Below, piece by piece: positions 55,975 through 63,688 of a stretch of 64,000 nucleotides of DNA; within the stretch, counting starts at the first letter, position 1, and the number at the start of each line of letters is the position of its first letter. The position numbers were made by a program, and so were the translations under genes. This stretch comes from an uncultured Bacteroidaceae bacterium (lineage in GTDB: Bacteria; Bacteroidota; Bacteroidia; Bacteroidales; Bacteroidaceae): assembly GCA_934293005.1 (NCBI GenBank), contig CAKQYA010000001.1, forward strand, positions 1 through 64,000, written 5' to 3'. Below the pieces are notes generated by a model that was not told where the DNA came from, did no database searches, and was given only the letters and a program-made list of their open reading frames with translations.

Positions 55975-57099
55975 TCACTGGCTTGGCCCATCAGCGCAAG
56001 GCTCCGGTTGATGGCACGATACAGAATCTCTCCATTGGCATGGACTCATGCCTGTGTTTTGCTTGAAAAGCCTGTACAACTGTGTGTGCGACACGAAGCC
56101 GCAATCGGCCGAGATGGCGTCAATGCTGTAGTTTTTATTGGCTTTCAGCATCTGCTTGGCTTTCTCAAACCTGATATCGCTCAGCCAAACACGGAATGTG
56201 ACATTAAGGCTGCATTTGAAATATCTTGTCAATTCTTTGCGCGGCACGGATATCGACTCTGAGAGTGTGGCAAGACTTGCCACACTGTCCTTATATCCGC
56301 CCATCTCGCACCATCTGTCAAGAGCGGCATCTATCTGAACGATTCTTTCGTCTGTGAAGCCTCCTGCCTCATCTTCAACAGGCAAGTCATACTCTGCCAC
56401 ATCTGCTATTGTTTTAGCATCATACCCCAAGGATATGAAAGACAGCACGAACACAAAGAGAGCCAAAAGCAGCGCGGGGCCTAACACAAATAATACGGGA
56501 CGGAAAAAAATCACTACTGGCAGCGTGACTGTTATTGCAGAAATGACCACAAAACTTGACCAGGCGAACCTGTCAAAGACAATCATTTCCATGCTCGTGT
56601 CTTCTTCAACATGGCGGCGCCGCACAAGAATGAAACGTAGGTTGACTGCAACTGAACCGACCATGCCCACGACAAAGAACGCAAGCATCACATAGAGCAT
56701 GCTGCCTATGTGCATGCTGCCTGTGACGAGCCGGCCTGCAAAGAAGGCTGCAAGGATCAGAGCGTAATCAATGGCTCCACACAGCACATACAGTCTTCTT
56801 GATGCCTTGGAGCACTCAATATTGTACATTGAAAAAGATATGAGAAATGCCACAGGCGAATAGAACAGGATGTTGAACATTGCCCCCACGTCGTCACCCG
56901 ATGCGCGCAGGCCGTGCTTCATCTGCAGGATGAAATGCGTGGTGAGCAAAAACATCGCAACGCACAAGAGCCATCTCGACAACTCGTATCGAGACCTGCG
57001 CCATCGGGCTATAAAACCTGAACATGCCAATATTGTCATCAGCATCGTGGTTATAATGCAGCATGCAAACTGCAACACAAACAAAGCATCCATATTCAC
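55975..57099 (-). CDS. Membrane-embedded AraC-family regulator
   Basis: A 374-residue protein: the first about 230 residues form six or seven TM helices (LFVLQFACCIITTMLMTILAC, then LLCVAMFLLTTHFIL and others), and residues about 265-365 are an AraC DNA-binding domain (YSIDAISADCGFVSHTQLYRLFKQNTGMSPCQWR). Membrane-bound AraC regulators of this type occur in Bacteroidetes; they bind DNA from the membrane, and the membrane part probably senses a signal. A minus-strand promoter lies 177 bp upstream and a terminator-like hairpin lies in the leader. Confidence 0.85.
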   Translation of the reverse strand: MNMDALFVLQFACCIITTMLMTILACSGFIARWRRSRYELSRWLLCVAMFLLTTHFILQMKHGLRASGDDVGAMFNILFYSPVAFLISFSMYNIECSKASRRLYVLCGAIDYALILAAFFAGRLVTGSMHIGSMLYVMLAFFVVGMVGSVAVNLRFILVRRRHVEEDTSMEMIVFDRFAWSSFVVISAITVTLPVVIFFRPVLFVLGPALLLALFVFVLSFISLGYDAKTIADVAEYDLPVEDEAGGFTDERIVQIDAALDRWCEMGGYKDSVASLATLSESISVPRKELTRYFKCSLNVTFRVWLSDIRFEKAKQMLKANKNYSIDAISADCGFVSHTQLYRLFKQNTGMSPCQWRDSVSCHQPEPCADGPSQ

Positions 57100-57198
57100 A
57101 TCTTTTTAGTTGGACATAATCACATTGAATATCATCAGCGCATAATGCGCCTGCGTCGTCAGCAGAAACGCATTGAGTGTTCAACAGAGAAGCATCTC

Positions 57199-57238
57199 AA
57201 AAAAAACTGGCACGAAACGGATTGGCACCATTCGTGCC
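57199..57238 (-). promoter_or_regulatory. Terminator-like hairpin in the AraC gene leader
   Basis: On the minus strand GGCACGAA (57238-57231) pairs with TTCGTGCC (57216-57209), followed by AG and eight T residues. An inner copy of GTGCC could instead pair with the same GGCAC, giving two exclusive structures. It lies between the TATATTTG promoter (57276) and the AraC start (57099), so it could act as an attenuator. A 32-codon frame (57257 to 57159) covers it. Confidence 0.55.
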
Positions 57239-57275
57239 GTATGCGCCAAGATGACATCACCGCTCTTTTGTGTTG

Positions 57276-57283
57276 CAAATATA
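57276..57283 (-). promoter_or_regulatory. -7 element upstream of AraC-family gene
   Basis: TATATTTG on the minus strand, an exact TAnnTTTG. It predicts a leader of about 170 nt. Confidence 0.6.
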
Positions 57284-57464
57284 CTACATAATAATCACAA
57301 TTAAACATATTTCACCACTAAATATTTCCTATTATCTTTCTTTTATAACAAAACCCATGACCGATTTGGGTCAAACGCATCAATCCTGAAAAACGCGCGT
57401 ACATTATAAAATAATGGCTTGGCTGCATAATAAAAATGCCGCTTCACTCGTTATAATCATAATA

Positions 57465-58181
57465 ATGAAAACTGTTTATTCACATATCATCCTTTGTCTA
57501 TTGGCACTCTTCTCGTTCTGCGACGCCACGCAAGCGCAGACAAGAAAAGTGATGAATCGCCCATATATAGACCAGCGCAAGTTTCATTACGGGTTTCTCG
57601 CTGGCATGCATCTGCAAGACATCGAACTGGTACAAAACGGATATAAAGATGCAAGCGGCAATGAATGGTATGCAGAAACGCCCAACTATGAGCCAGGTTT
57701 CTCGGTGGGCATACTCGGCGAGTTTTACCTCACGAAAAACCTTGCCCTGCGTATCATCCCATCAATGCACTTCGGCACGAAGAACCTCACATTCCGCAAC
57801 AACCTCAATGCTGACATACAGTACCAGACCATCAAGTCGACATATGTCACCGTGCCTGTTGACATCAAATACGCTGCTGAGCGGTTCAACAACTACAGGC
57901 CATACATCATGGCTGGTGTCGCGCCGGCACTTGACCTCACCGTCAAGAAACAAAAGCAATACTTGCTGAGAAATGCTGACTGTTATCTCGAACTCGGATT
58001 GGGATGCGACTTCTACTCTCCGTTCTTCAAATTCATACCTGAGGTGAAATTCATGTATGGACTGTCGAACGTCATCAACAAGAACAGAAGCGACATCACA
58101 GACAAGACCCAACTCATCTTCACCCAATCTGTCAATAGCGCAAAGAGCAAGATGATAGTGTTCACATTCTATTTTGAATAG
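57465..58181 (+). CDS. porT: PorT-like outer membrane beta-barrel
   Basis: A 238-residue exported protein with a signal peptide (about 1-24, ending ATQA) and alternating strands of an eight-stranded barrel: HYGFLAGMHLQDIEL, PGFSVGILGEFYLTKNLALRIIPSMHFGTKNLTF, VPVDIKYAAERFNNYRPYIMAG. PorT proteins are components of the type IX secretion system in Bacteroidota. The open frame starts at 57414, but the signal peptide begins at MKTVYSHI, so ATG 57465 is chosen. It supports secretion of the tailed proteins in this window. Identification rests on remembered PorT patterns; a generic PorT-family barrel is the alternative. Confidence 0.75.
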   Translation: MKTVYSHIILCLLALFSFCDATQAQTRKVMNRPYIDQRKFHYGFLAGMHLQDIELVQNGYKDASGNEWYAETPNYEPGFSVGILGEFYLTKNLALRIIPSMHFGTKNLTFRNNLNADIQYQTIKSTYVTVPVDIKYAAERFNNYRPYIMAGVAPALDLTVKKQKQYLLRNADCYLELGLGCDFYSPFFKFIPEVKFMYGLSNVINKNRSDITDKTQLIFTQSVNSAKSKMIVFTFYFE

Positions 58182-58226
58182 AAACCATAACTGCCGCTGA
58201 AGCTGCAAACAAACATTCAAAGCCCA

Positions 58227-59294
58227 ATGAAATATTCTATAATCATACCTGTATACAACCGCCCCGAAGAGGCTGACGAACTCCTTGACAGCCTCACGCG
58301 GCAAAGCATCACCGACTTTGAGGTTGTCGTCGTGGAGGACGGTTCTGCCATCCCTTGCAAGGAGGTGACAGAAAAATACATAGACAGGCTCAACATACAG
58401 TATCTCACAAAAAAGAACGGTGGCCCCGGGCCTGCGCGCAATTACGGTGTGGAACACTCCAAGGGCGAGTATGTCATCATACTCGACAGCGACTGCGTGC
58501 TGCCAGACAGCTATCTCGCGGCTGTAGACAAAGAACTGGCCGAGCATCCTTGCGATGCTTTCGGCGGTCCCGACGCCGCTCACGAATCTTTCACGAAAAT
58601 ACAGAAAGCCATTTCCTACAGCATGACATCGTTCTTCACCACAGGCGGCATTCGCGGAGGCAAGAAAAAGGGCGCGATGGACAAGTTTTATCCTCGTTCA
58701 TACAACATGGGCATACGCCGCGACGTGTATCTGAAACTTCATGGCTTCAGCAAAATGCGCTTCGGAGAAGACATCGACTTCAGCTACCGCATTGTGGAAG
58801 CCGGATACAAGAGCCGACTGTTTCCAGAAGCATGGGTGTGGCACAAGCGCCGCACAGACATGGACAAGTTTTTCAAACAGGTGTTCAACTCAGGCATTGC
58901 ACGTATCAATCTCGAAAAACGCCACCCTGGCACCATGAAACTTGTGCACATGCTGCCCATGGCATTCACCGTCGGGGTGATCCTGCTCATATTGGCTGCT
59001 GTGGCTTTCAGGCAGATAGACTACTGGAACAACACTGCCACAGGAATATTCCTCTCCAACGGCGGCTTCATGCCTGCCTACGCCCTGTGCCTGCTGCCTA
59101 TATTGCTGTTCATCCTGCTCATATTCTTCGATTCGAGCATCAAAAACAGAAGCCTCATCATAGGCTTCTACAGCGTGGAGGCTGCGTTCATACAACTGAT
59201 GGGCTATGGCTTTGGTTTCCTCAAGGCATGGTGGCTGAGATGCGTGCAGGGCAAAGACGAATTCACCGCCTTTGAAAAAAACTTCTATGATTAA
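58227..59294 (+). CDS. Family 2 glycosyltransferase with C-terminal membrane helices
   Basis: GT-A fold transferase, 355 aa: YSIIIPVYNRPEEADELLDSLTRQ (3-26), EDGS, the DSD-type metal site VIILDSDCVLP (about 87-97), and FGEDIDFSYRI in the ED region. Two or more TM helices at the C-terminus (about 247-270 and 290-315) anchor it in the membrane. The sugar and acceptor are not predictable. It lies between porT and radC on the plus strand with 45 and 23 bp spacing. Confidence 0.88.
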   Translation: MKYSIIIPVYNRPEEADELLDSLTRQSITDFEVVVVEDGSAIPCKEVTEKYIDRLNIQYLTKKNGGPGPARNYGVEHSKGEYVIILDSDCVLPDSYLAAVDKELAEHPCDAFGGPDAAHESFTKIQKAISYSMTSFFTTGGIRGGKKKGAMDKFYPRSYNMGIRRDVYLKLHGFSKMRFGEDIDFSYRIVEAGYKSRLFPEAWVWHKRRTDMDKFFKQVFNSGIARINLEKRHPGTMKLVHMLPMAFTVGVILLILAAVAFRQIDYWNNTATGIFLSNGGFMPAYALCLLPILLFILLIFFDSSIKNRSLIIGFYSVEAAFIQLMGYGFGFLKAWWLRCVQGKDEFTAFEKNFYD

Positions 59295-59317
59295 GCTGGC
59301 TTCAACAAAGAGAATCT

Positions 59318-60172
59318 ATGTTCAACAAGAATTTCAAGCCTTTCAACATTGGCTCAGAGCCAAAGGACGAAGCGGAAGAATCACACTCTGAGCCAACACC
59401 ACAGGCACCACATTCTGCCACAACGCCAAAGGCAACTGCTACAGACGAGCCAACATCAACGCCTAAGGCGGCTGCTACAGACGAACCAACATCAACGCCC
59501 ATCAACAAATGGGCCAAAGAAGACCAGCCACGAGAAAAACTCATGCAGAGAGGAGCCGGCGCACTTACCAATGCCGAACTGCTCGCAATCCTCATTGTCA
59601 ATGGCACGCCACAGGCTTCTGCCGTCGCACTCATGAGAGAGGTGCTGAACAGCTGCGGCAACACTCTCAGAGGCCTCAACCGCCTGACTATGCAGGACCT
59701 CATGCGATTCAACGGCATTGGCGAGGCAAAGGCCCTGACAATCATTGCCGCCGCAGAAATAGCTAAAAGGCGGCTGCAAGAAACAAGCAAGGACATTCCA
59801 CAGTTTCGCACTGGCGAAGATGTGTCAAAATACATGAGGCCACTCATACAAGACCTCCCGCACGAGGAAAGCTGGGCACTATTGCTCAACAACAACGCCA
59901 AACTCATCAACTGCGTGAAACTTAGCTCTGGAGGTCTCACGCAAACAGCGGTCGACGTGCGCATGCTCCTGAAGCAGGCATTGCTGCACGATGCCACATG
60001 CTTCATCCTTGTCCACAACCACCCAAGCGGCAACACACGCCCAAGCCGAGCCGATGACGATTTGACCACAAAGGTGAGGCAAGCATCAGAGACCATGAAC
60101 ATCAAGATGATCGACCATGTGGTGGTGACTGAAGGCGACTATTACAGCTACTCGGAGAACGGCAGGCTTTAA
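59318..60172 (+). CDS. radC: RadC family protein (JAB/MPN domain) with repeat extension
   Basis: RadC-like protein, 284 aa. A helix-hairpin-helix-like region (REKLMQRGAGALTNAELLAIL...FNGIGEAKALTI, about 70-145) precedes the JAB1/MPN domain with HNHPSGNTRPSRADD (metal motif HxHPxGxxxxSxxD, about 230-243). Biochemical function is uncertain; the old link to DNA repair is weak. Odd: the first about 65 residues include two copies of a 12-residue Thr/Pro/Ala/Asp repeat and are not part of the family. Confidence 0.9.
   Translation: MFNKNFKPFNIGSEPKDEAEESHSEPTPQAPHSATTPKATATDEPTSTPKAAATDEPTSTPINKWAKEDQPREKLMQRGAGALTNAELLAILIVNGTPQASAVALMREVLNSCGNTLRGLNRLTMQDLMRFNGIGEAKALTIIAAAEIAKRRLQETSKDIPQFRTGEDVSKYMRPLIQDLPHEESWALLLNNNAKLINCVKLSSGGLTQTAVDVRMLLKQALLHDATCFILVHNHPSGNTRPSRADDDLTTKVRQASETMNIKMIDHVVVTEGDYYSYSENGRL
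59423..59494. repeat. 36-bp tandem repeat in radC 5' end
   Basis: Two in-frame 36-bp units (ACGCCAAAGGCAACTGCTAC..., then ACGCCTAAGGCGGCTGCTAC...) encode TPKATATDEPTS and TPKAAATDEPTS. Low-complexity extension of the RadC N-terminus. Confidence 0.85.
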
Positions 60173-60269
60173 AAGACATTAAGGCAAGAGAGTGTGCACA
60201 AGGCCATACTGCAACAACAAGGCCACGCAGCAATAACAAAAACCACACATTATATATATAAATAAAAAT

Positions 60270-60605
60270 ATGACCAAATACGAAATAGAAGCAAAAACAG
60301 TAGAATACCTCAAGACAGTGTTCGACCCGGAGATACCAGTCAACGTGTGGGACCTGGGAATGATCTACAAGATTGACGTGCACGACGCCGCAGAAGCAAC
60401 TGAAGACAAACCCTTCGACATCGACATCGACATGACCTTCACAGCCCCCAACTGTCCTGCTGCCGACTTCATCCTCGAAGACATCCAGCAGAAGCTCGAA
60501 GGCATACCCGCTGTGAAGGCCGTCAATGTCAATGTGGTCTTTGAACCAGAATGGAACAAGGACATGATGAGCGAAGAGGCCAAGCTCGACCTCGGGTTCA
60601 TGTAG
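60270..60605 (+). CDS. SufT-like / MIP18 family iron-sulfur assembly protein
   Basis: DUF59 (MIP18) protein, 111 aa: VFDPEIPVNVWDLGMIYKIDV (14-34), DIDMTFTAPNCPAADFILEDI with the conserved Cys, and a C-terminal strand. This family helps mature iron-sulfur proteins (SufT, or the equivalent in aromatic degradation). It is followed by MITE copy 2. No suf genes are nearby. Confidence 0.9.
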   Translation: MTKYEIEAKTVEYLKTVFDPEIPVNVWDLGMIYKIDVHDAAEATEDKPFDIDIDMTFTAPNCPAADFILEDIQQKLEGIPAVKAVNVNVVFEPEWNKDMMSEEAKLDLGFM

Positions 60606-60656
60606 ACCCCACTCTGCCTGCAAAACTGCCACATGCCAACGTGCCGCAGCAATTAT

Positions 60657-60841
60657 AAGTAGGTGCTCATAATTATTTTTATATTTGACGCACTCTATCT
60701 TGAGGCAGATTTTTCTTCTGTTTGATGGAGCTATGCGGGCATAGTGACTGATAAACAGAAGGAAAAGATGACCGAGAGAGTGTGCGACAAATATGAGAGC
60801 GGCTTACTTTGATATTATAAAATAATTTTGATCACCTACTT
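60657..60841. mobile_element. MITE-like element, copy 2 (185 bp)
   Basis: Same terminal inverted repeats (AAGTAGGTGCTCATAATTAT left, ATAATTTTGATCACCTACTT right) and nearly the same interior as copy 1. It lies between the SufT-like gene and lpxH and ends 34 bp before the lpxH ATG, so it may have displaced or supplied the promoter. No target duplication is obvious. Confidence 0.85.
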
Positions 60842-60875
60842 AACACATAAACAAACCTTCCACACTTCATCAGCA

Positions 60876-61739
60876 ATGAAGAACATATATTTCATCAGCG
60901 ACGCCCATCTCGGCTGCCGTGCTATTGAGCACCCACGCACACACGAACGCCGCCTTGTCAATTTCCTTGACCAGATAAAAGACAAGGCAGAAGCCATATA
61001 CATGCTCGGAGACATGTTCGACTTCTGGTTTGAATATAAAGAAGTGGTGCCTAAAGGCTTCACACGTTTTCTTGGCAAGTTAAGCGAACTGACCGACAAC
61101 GGTGTGGAAATACACTACTTCACAGGCAACCACGACATGTGGATGGGCGACTATCTGGAAAAAGAATGCGGAGTGACCATACACCGCAATGCCTGCGCCA
61201 TAGACCTGTATGGCAAAATATTCTATCTGGCACACGGCGACGGACTCGACTACCGTGACCGAAACTGGCAGACTCGCTTCATGTTCTGGTGCTTCCACAA
61301 CAGCACGCTGCAGAAAATGGCACGTTGGATACATCCGCACTACTTCATGAACTTCGGCCTCAACTGGGCAAAGCACTCACGCACCAAGCGCAAGCGCCGC
61401 ACACCACAGACCGATGAAGAAGGACGCATCCTGGCAGAAGGCGGATTCTACAACGACACAAGTCTCGTTGGCTACAGCCATGCGCAAGACAACGGTGAAG
61501 AACCATACCAAGGAGAAGACAAGGAAGGTCTCGTGCTCTATGCAAAAGACTACCTCAAGAGCCATCCTAACATCAACTTCTTCATCTTCGGCCACCGCCA
61601 CATCGAACTTGACCTGCTCCTCAGCCGCGACACACGCCTCATCATTCTCGGAGAATGGATAAGCCAGTTCACATATGCCGTATGGGACGGCGAACACATG
61701 TTTGTGGACAACTTCATAGAGGGAGAAACAGAACTGTAA
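60876..61739 (+). CDS. lpxH: UDP-2,3-diacylglucosamine diphosphatase (LpxH-like)
   Basis: Calcineurin-like phosphoesterase, 287 aa, lipid A pathway by family. Metal-site motifs in order: FISDAHLG (5-12), GDMFDFWFEY, GNHDMWMGD, HGDGLDY, and the C-terminal GHRHIE. The frame is open from 60828, inside the MITE, but MKNIYFISDAHLG at 60876 is the typical start. MITE copy 2 ends 34 bp upstream. Confidence 0.88.
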   Translation: MKNIYFISDAHLGCRAIEHPRTHERRLVNFLDQIKDKAEAIYMLGDMFDFWFEYKEVVPKGFTRFLGKLSELTDNGVEIHYFTGNHDMWMGDYLEKECGVTIHRNACAIDLYGKIFYLAHGDGLDYRDRNWQTRFMFWCFHNSTLQKMARWIHPHYFMNFGLNWAKHSRTKRKRRTPQTDEEGRILAEGGFYNDTSLVGYSHAQDNGEEPYQGEDKEGLVLYAKDYLKSHPNINFFIFGHRHIELDLLLSRDTRLIILGEWISQFTYAVWDGEHMFVDNFIEGETEL

Positions 61740-61780
61740 GACGCCTGTCATCCTCCGCCCCCATTCATGCAACCAATCAC

Positions 61781-61837
61781 AAACTTGTCATTCCAAGGTT
61801 TGCCACAGCTACGCCTCAGAATGACAAGTTTTTTGTT
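61781..61837. terminator. Terminator after lpxH
   Basis: Perfect 13-bp stem AAACTTGTCATTC / GAATGACAAGTTT with a T-rich run (TTTTGTTTTT), 42 bp after the stop. Confidence 0.88.
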
Positions 61838-61919
61838 TTTTCAGCCCATCATCCACTTATTTTAATATAAAAAGAGTAACTTTTTCGCAGAAAAAGTCAC
61901 TTTTATTATATATTATTAG

Positions 61920-61927
61920 TATATTTG
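61920..61927 (+). promoter_or_regulatory. -7 element upstream of the structured RNA
   Basis: TATATTTG is an exact TAnnTTTG match, 71 bp upstream of the base of the RNA rod. A nearer TAATTTAT (61984-61991) is a weaker alternative that would place the start at about 61998. Confidence 0.45.
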
Positions 61928-61996
61928 CAATGTCAAGTGACTTATAGTCATCTGACACACATAACATAAAACATTAGCGTTGCTAATTTATTCGTA

Positions 61997-62157
61997 CTTT
62001 CTGAAAAATTTGGCGATTTAAAGGGAAGCTATACCGAATAAGAATAGGTTCAACGCCCATGCCTTTGGTGTGGGCACTGAACTTATCTTCGGTACACGGG
62101 CCCCGCCAAATGCCCTCAGAAAGAGATAAGTGAGGTGTTCGCACCATTTTTCTTTTC
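61997..62157 (+). ncRNA. ssrS: Probable 6S RNA (Bacteroidales type)
   Basis: A rod-like RNA. The closing stem CTTTCTGA (61997-62004) / TCAGAAAG (62116-62123) is perfect; after a 3/4-nt bubble ATTTGGCG (62008-62015) pairs with CGCCAAAT (62104-62111). Then come asymmetric internal loops, TACCGAA / TTCGGTA, GTTCA / TGAAC, and the apical hairpin GCCCA...TGGGC. A short GGTG-TTCG-CACC hairpin and T-rich tract (62134-62157) end it. A long hairpin with a large central bubble is the 6S RNA plan, which traps RNA polymerase holoenzyme. No protein frame fits. Identity is by structure only; a leader of the following gtrA gene is the alternative. Confidence 0.6.
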
Positions 62158-62233
62158 TCTTTACTGACAAAGCATTTGACATGGACTTGCGCACCGGAAT
62201 TAAGTCAGCGCTTTACACTTTTAATGGCATTCC

Positions 62234-62635
62234 ATGTTTATCAGGCGTGACACATTGAAGAAAGGGAGGATAAGAGTGGCCTTGCGCCAAATAATCAGAT
62301 TTGGCATCGTCGGTGTTATCGCCACAGCCATTCATTACGGCATCTACCTCCTGCTGGTCAAACACATCAATGAAACCATAGCCTACTCCATTGGCTATGG
62401 GATAAGTTTTGTGTGCAACTTCATCCTTACCTGCATCTTCACATTCAAGAAGAAAGCAAGCATAAGGCGCGGAGCCGGATTTGGCTTGGCTCATGCAGTA
62501 AACTACCTCTTACACGTGCTGCTATTAAATCTGTTCCTTTGGTTGGGCCTAAGCGAAAGCCTCGCTCCCCTACCCACATTCATGATTGTAATACCTGTAA
62601 ACTTTCTACTACTGCACCATGTATTCAAAAAATAG
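62234..62635 (+). CDS. gtrA: GtrA family membrane protein
   Basis: Polytopic membrane protein, 133 aa, four TM helices starting RQIIRFGIVGVIATAIHYGIYLLLV (18-42), the GtrA/DPMS hallmark. GtrA-type proteins are thought to flip undecaprenyl-linked sugars. The stop overlaps the start of the next gene (62619) by 17 bp, so they are translationally linked. Cassette with a GtrB-like transferase and a polytopic protein. Confidence 0.9.
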   Translation: MFIRRDTLKKGRIRVALRQIIRFGIVGVIATAIHYGIYLLLVKHINETIAYSIGYGISFVCNFILTCIFTFKKKASIRRGAGFGLAHAVNYLLHVLLLNLFLWLGLSESLAPLPTFMIVIPVNFLLLHHVFKK

Positions 62636-63575
62636 GCCTTTGGTGACAATCTTAGTGCCTTGCTACAATGAAGAGGATAACCTGCCTCTGCTGTACAACA
62701 CCTTGTGCCAAAAGGAAAATGGAGTGTGCAACACCACTCAGTATGATTACCAGATTCTTCTCGTCAACGATGGCAGCACAGACAATACCCAAGAAATCAT
62801 TTAGTCTATAGCCCAGGAAGACGAGAGGATTGACTATGTTTGCCTCTCACGCAATTTTGGAAAAGAAAGTGCGATGCTGGCTGGCTTTGACCATGCAAAA
62901 GGCGACTGCATGGTCATCATAGACGCTGACCTGCAGCATCCCGTTGAGCTTATACCACAAATGCTTTCTATCTGGAAGGAAGGAGCAGACGATGTATATG
63001 CAAGAAGGGCAAGCCGTGATACAGACAATTTCATCAGGCGAAAGCTTTCTCAGCTCTATTACCACCTGCTGCAAAAGACATCACGGTTTGACATTCTCAA
63101 GAACGCTGGAGACTTTCGTCTGCTGGACAGGAAATGTATAGATGTGATGAGACAGCTGCGAGAACACGAAAGAAATACCAAGGCGCTGTTCGCATGGATT
63201 GGATTTAACAAAAGGGAGATTGAATACGTGCCAAATGAGAGAGTCAACGGCACAAGCAGATGGAGCTTCCTGAATCTGCTGACATTGGCTCTTGACGGAA
63301 TCACCTCCTTCACTACCGCCCCATTACGCATCTCCACCATAATAGGAGCCACCGCATCTGTCGCTTCCCTCATTTACATGTTCTTTGTCCTCATCAAAGC
63401 TGTCATCTGGGGAGACCCTGTTGCAGGATACCCATCCATTATGGTTTTCGTGCTCTTCTTCGGAGGCGCCCAACTTCTTTGCCTCGGAATAATTGGCGAA
63501 TACCTTGCTCGTATATTTAACGAATCAAAAAAAAGACCTGTATATATAGTCGGAAAGAGCAAAATCAGAGAATGA
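62619..63575 (+). pseudogene. GtrB-like undecaprenyl-phosphate glycosyltransferase broken by TAG
   Basis: A DPM1/GtrB-type family 2 glycosyltransferase of 318 codons split by an in-frame TAG at 62802-62804. Before it: VTILVPCYNEEDNLPLLYNTL, LLVNDGSTDNTQEII. After it, in the same frame: SRNFGKESAMLAGFDHAKGDC, VIIDADLQHPVE, RASRDTD, then two C-terminal TM helices. There is no frameshift, so a single substitution (for example from CAG, AAG or GAG) explains it. The second part has an in-frame ATG at 62874 but lacks the nucleotide-binding start. Other genes here stop with TAG, so recoding is unlikely; a recent mutation or sequencing error is the likely cause. Confidence 0.85.
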
Positions 63576-63585
63576 AAAATTTCAC

Positions 63586-63673
63586 AAGTAGGTGCTCATA
63601 ACTATTTTTATATTTGGCGCAAATATGAGAGCGGCTTACTTTGATGTTATAAAATAATTTTGAGCACCTACTT
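63586..63673. mobile_element. MITE-like element, copy 3 (internally deleted, 88 bp)
   Basis: Ends AAGTAGGTGCTCATAACTAT and ATAATTTTGAGCACCTACTT match copies 1 and 2. About 97 bp of the centre are missing relative to copy 2. It lies 10 bp after the broken gtrB and 15 bp before the DUF6056-like gene. Confidence 0.85.
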
Positions 63674-63688
63674 ATTATAATAGCATAT

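Noticed and set aside
62619..63575. TAG read as a recoded amino acid in the glycosyltransferase
   Set aside because: Other genes in the window use TAG as a normal stop (for example 37119), and there is no recoding signal. A point mutation or sequencing error is simpler.
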